Source: Hyphomicrobium sp. (GTDB lineage: Bacteria > Pseudomonadota > Alphaproteobacteria > Rhizobiales > Hyphomicrobiaceae). Taken from it: a stretch of DNA of 5,704 bases. The DNA is taken from positions 1 to 5,704 of the forward strand of contig JAUVPN010000187.1 in NCBI GenBank assembly GCA_030598645.1, read 5' to 3'. The notes beneath the pieces are model-generated. The model was not told the DNA's origin, ran no database searches, and saw only the letters and a list, made by a program, of their open reading frames with translations. The translations under genes were made by a program, and so were the position numbers. Shown in pieces: positions 4,966-5,704 of the stretch (the first letter of the stretch is position 1; each line of letters starts with the position of its first letter).

Positions 4966-5704
4966 TCACCGCCAGGACAGCTCGAACGGCGAAAGGCGAA
5001 TCGTGTCCGTCTTCTTGCTGCTGCCCGCGTAACCGATATTGGCAAGCACGCCAGATATATTGATAATGTCATCTGTGCGCATGACGATTCGGGTATCTTC
5101 AGTTAGAAGTTGGCCATCGACCCATAAGCGCACAGCGCCATCTGAGTTTTCAGAAGAGTTGAGCACAACCTCCTGCTCGATAGCTGCCCAGCGGCCGGGT
5201 GTGAGGGCTTTTTTGCTACGGCTAGCGTCGTTAATGCTGCGAGTTTTGGCACCAGAACGCTCGACATCAACGCTAATCTCGCTCTTATCGTTCCAGGCGA
5301 CACGCGCAGCAAAGGCCGGATTGCTGCCCATCATGCTGCCGTATAGGCCTGGCAGAACGCCGCCTCGGCCAAACTCGAACCTTCTTGGCAGCCAAAGATT
5401 ATAAGTCAGGCAGGCGGCCTGCGCGGAGTTCAGGCCTAGTGGCCTCCACCGGAAATTAAGACCGTTATGCGACCCAGCGCTGTCGCTCTCCATACTTGTT
5501 ACGTTGGCGAGTTTTACTTCTAGCGCCACGCGCGAAGATCCCTCGGAGACGGAAACGATTTTTGTGTTTTCCAGAACCCCTCTTTCGGGCAAGCCGACGC
5601 GGGCCTGCAATTCGAGCGGCGACATCAGCGCGCCGTCGTTTGTTTGAAGCGCGAACTGCATGCCTGCCGGGTAACGCTTACTACACGGGGACGCCGTCTC
5701 GACA
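4966..5704 (-). CDS. Polysaccharide lyase family 14-like protein, 5' partial
   Basis: The C-terminal part of a protein resembling polysaccharide lyase family 14 (beta-jelly-roll lyases acting on alginate- or glucuronan-like polymers). The frame runs through the right edge: 14 codons upstream of the ATG at 5661 are open, and that ATG has only a poor ribosome site. The true N-terminus, perhaps with a signal peptide, is therefore probably outside. Counting from that ATG, hallmarks are YNLWLPRRFEFGRGG at 87-101 running into VLPGLYG (102-108), FAARVAW at 117-123, GRWAAIEQEVVLNSS at 156-170 and VRLWVDGQLL at 177-186. In the Chlorella-virus PL14 enzyme vAL-1, as I recall, the Lys of GGKLPG, the Ser and Arg of the FSAR segment and two Tyr nearby are important. 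Here the Lys is Val102, the Ser is Ala118, the Arg is kept (Arg120) and I see no matching Tyr pair. It may bind polysaccharide or use different chemistry. Secretion and substrate are not shown. Confidence 0.75.
   Translation of the reverse strand, partial: VETASPCSKRYPAGMQFALQTNDGALMSPLELQARVGLPERGVLENTKIVSVSEGSSRVALEVKLANVTSMESDSAGSHNGLNFRWRPLGLNSAQAACLTYNLWLPRRFEFGRGGVLPGLYGSMMGSNPAFAARVAWNDKSEISVDVERSGAKTRSINDASRSKKALTPGRWAAIEQEVVLNSSENSDGAVRLWVDGQLLTEDTRIVMRTDDIINISGVLANIGYAGSSKKTDTIRLSPFELSWR

Noticed and set aside
4608..5072. 154-residue open frame on the minus strand bridging the protease and the lyase-like gene
   Set aside because: It is out of frame with both supported genes and covers their ends; it shows no family signature.
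5659..5661. ATG at 5661 as the true start of the lyase-like gene
   Set aside because: The frame stays open to the window edge, and the bases before this ATG form only a weak AGG-type site, so an upstream start is more likely.

Overview
The window reads as a chromosomal segment of a Gram-negative alphaproteobacterium, most likely of the Hyphomicrobiales (rhizobia and relatives). This is inferred from protein style: a short-Q-loop (CIO-type) bd oxidase, a membrane-anchored SNase-like protein with a CPIKGN...RWFC tail, a short HtrA-type protease and a PL14-like lyase are all, from memory, typical of that group. The base composition is moderately GC-rich. No 16S or other marker is present, so the genus stays open.

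Layout. (1) Bases 1-1944, plus strand: the 3' part of the subunit I gene (cydA/cioA, cut by the left edge) and the complete subunit II gene (cydB/cioB) of a cytochrome bd-type quinol oxidase. They are separated by 3 bases, and a strong Shine-Dalgarno overlaps the first stop codon. (2) Bases 2078-3511, plus strand: a 477-residue membrane protein with a basic N-terminal part containing an 18-residue repeat, three predicted membrane helices, a staphylococcal-nuclease-like domain and a small C-terminal cysteine-containing module. The position of the catalytic glutamate is occupied by valine. (3) Bases 3512-3801: a gene-free convergent intergenic region with a perfect 10-bp GC-rich hairpin (likely terminator) and a second, looser inverted repeat. 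(4) Bases 3802-4836, minus strand: a trypsin-like HtrA/Deg protease with an intact catalytic triad and one PDZ domain, without a visible signal peptide. (5) Bases 4966-5704, minus strand: the C-terminal part of a protein resembling polysaccharide lyase family 14, open to the right edge and therefore probably partial.

How the genes relate. Subunits I and II form one enzyme and clearly one operon. The nuclease-like gene follows 133 bases later on the same strand and may be read through, but no functional link to the oxidase is visible. The protease and the lyase-like gene share the minus strand with a 129-base gap that holds a candidate heat-shock-type promoter, so the protease is probably transcribed on its own. 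I see no mobile element, tRNA, rRNA or CRISPR array and no convincing new multi-gene system. The most interesting points are two proteins of enzyme families in which key catalytic residues look replaced, and the architecture of the membrane-anchored nuclease-like protein.
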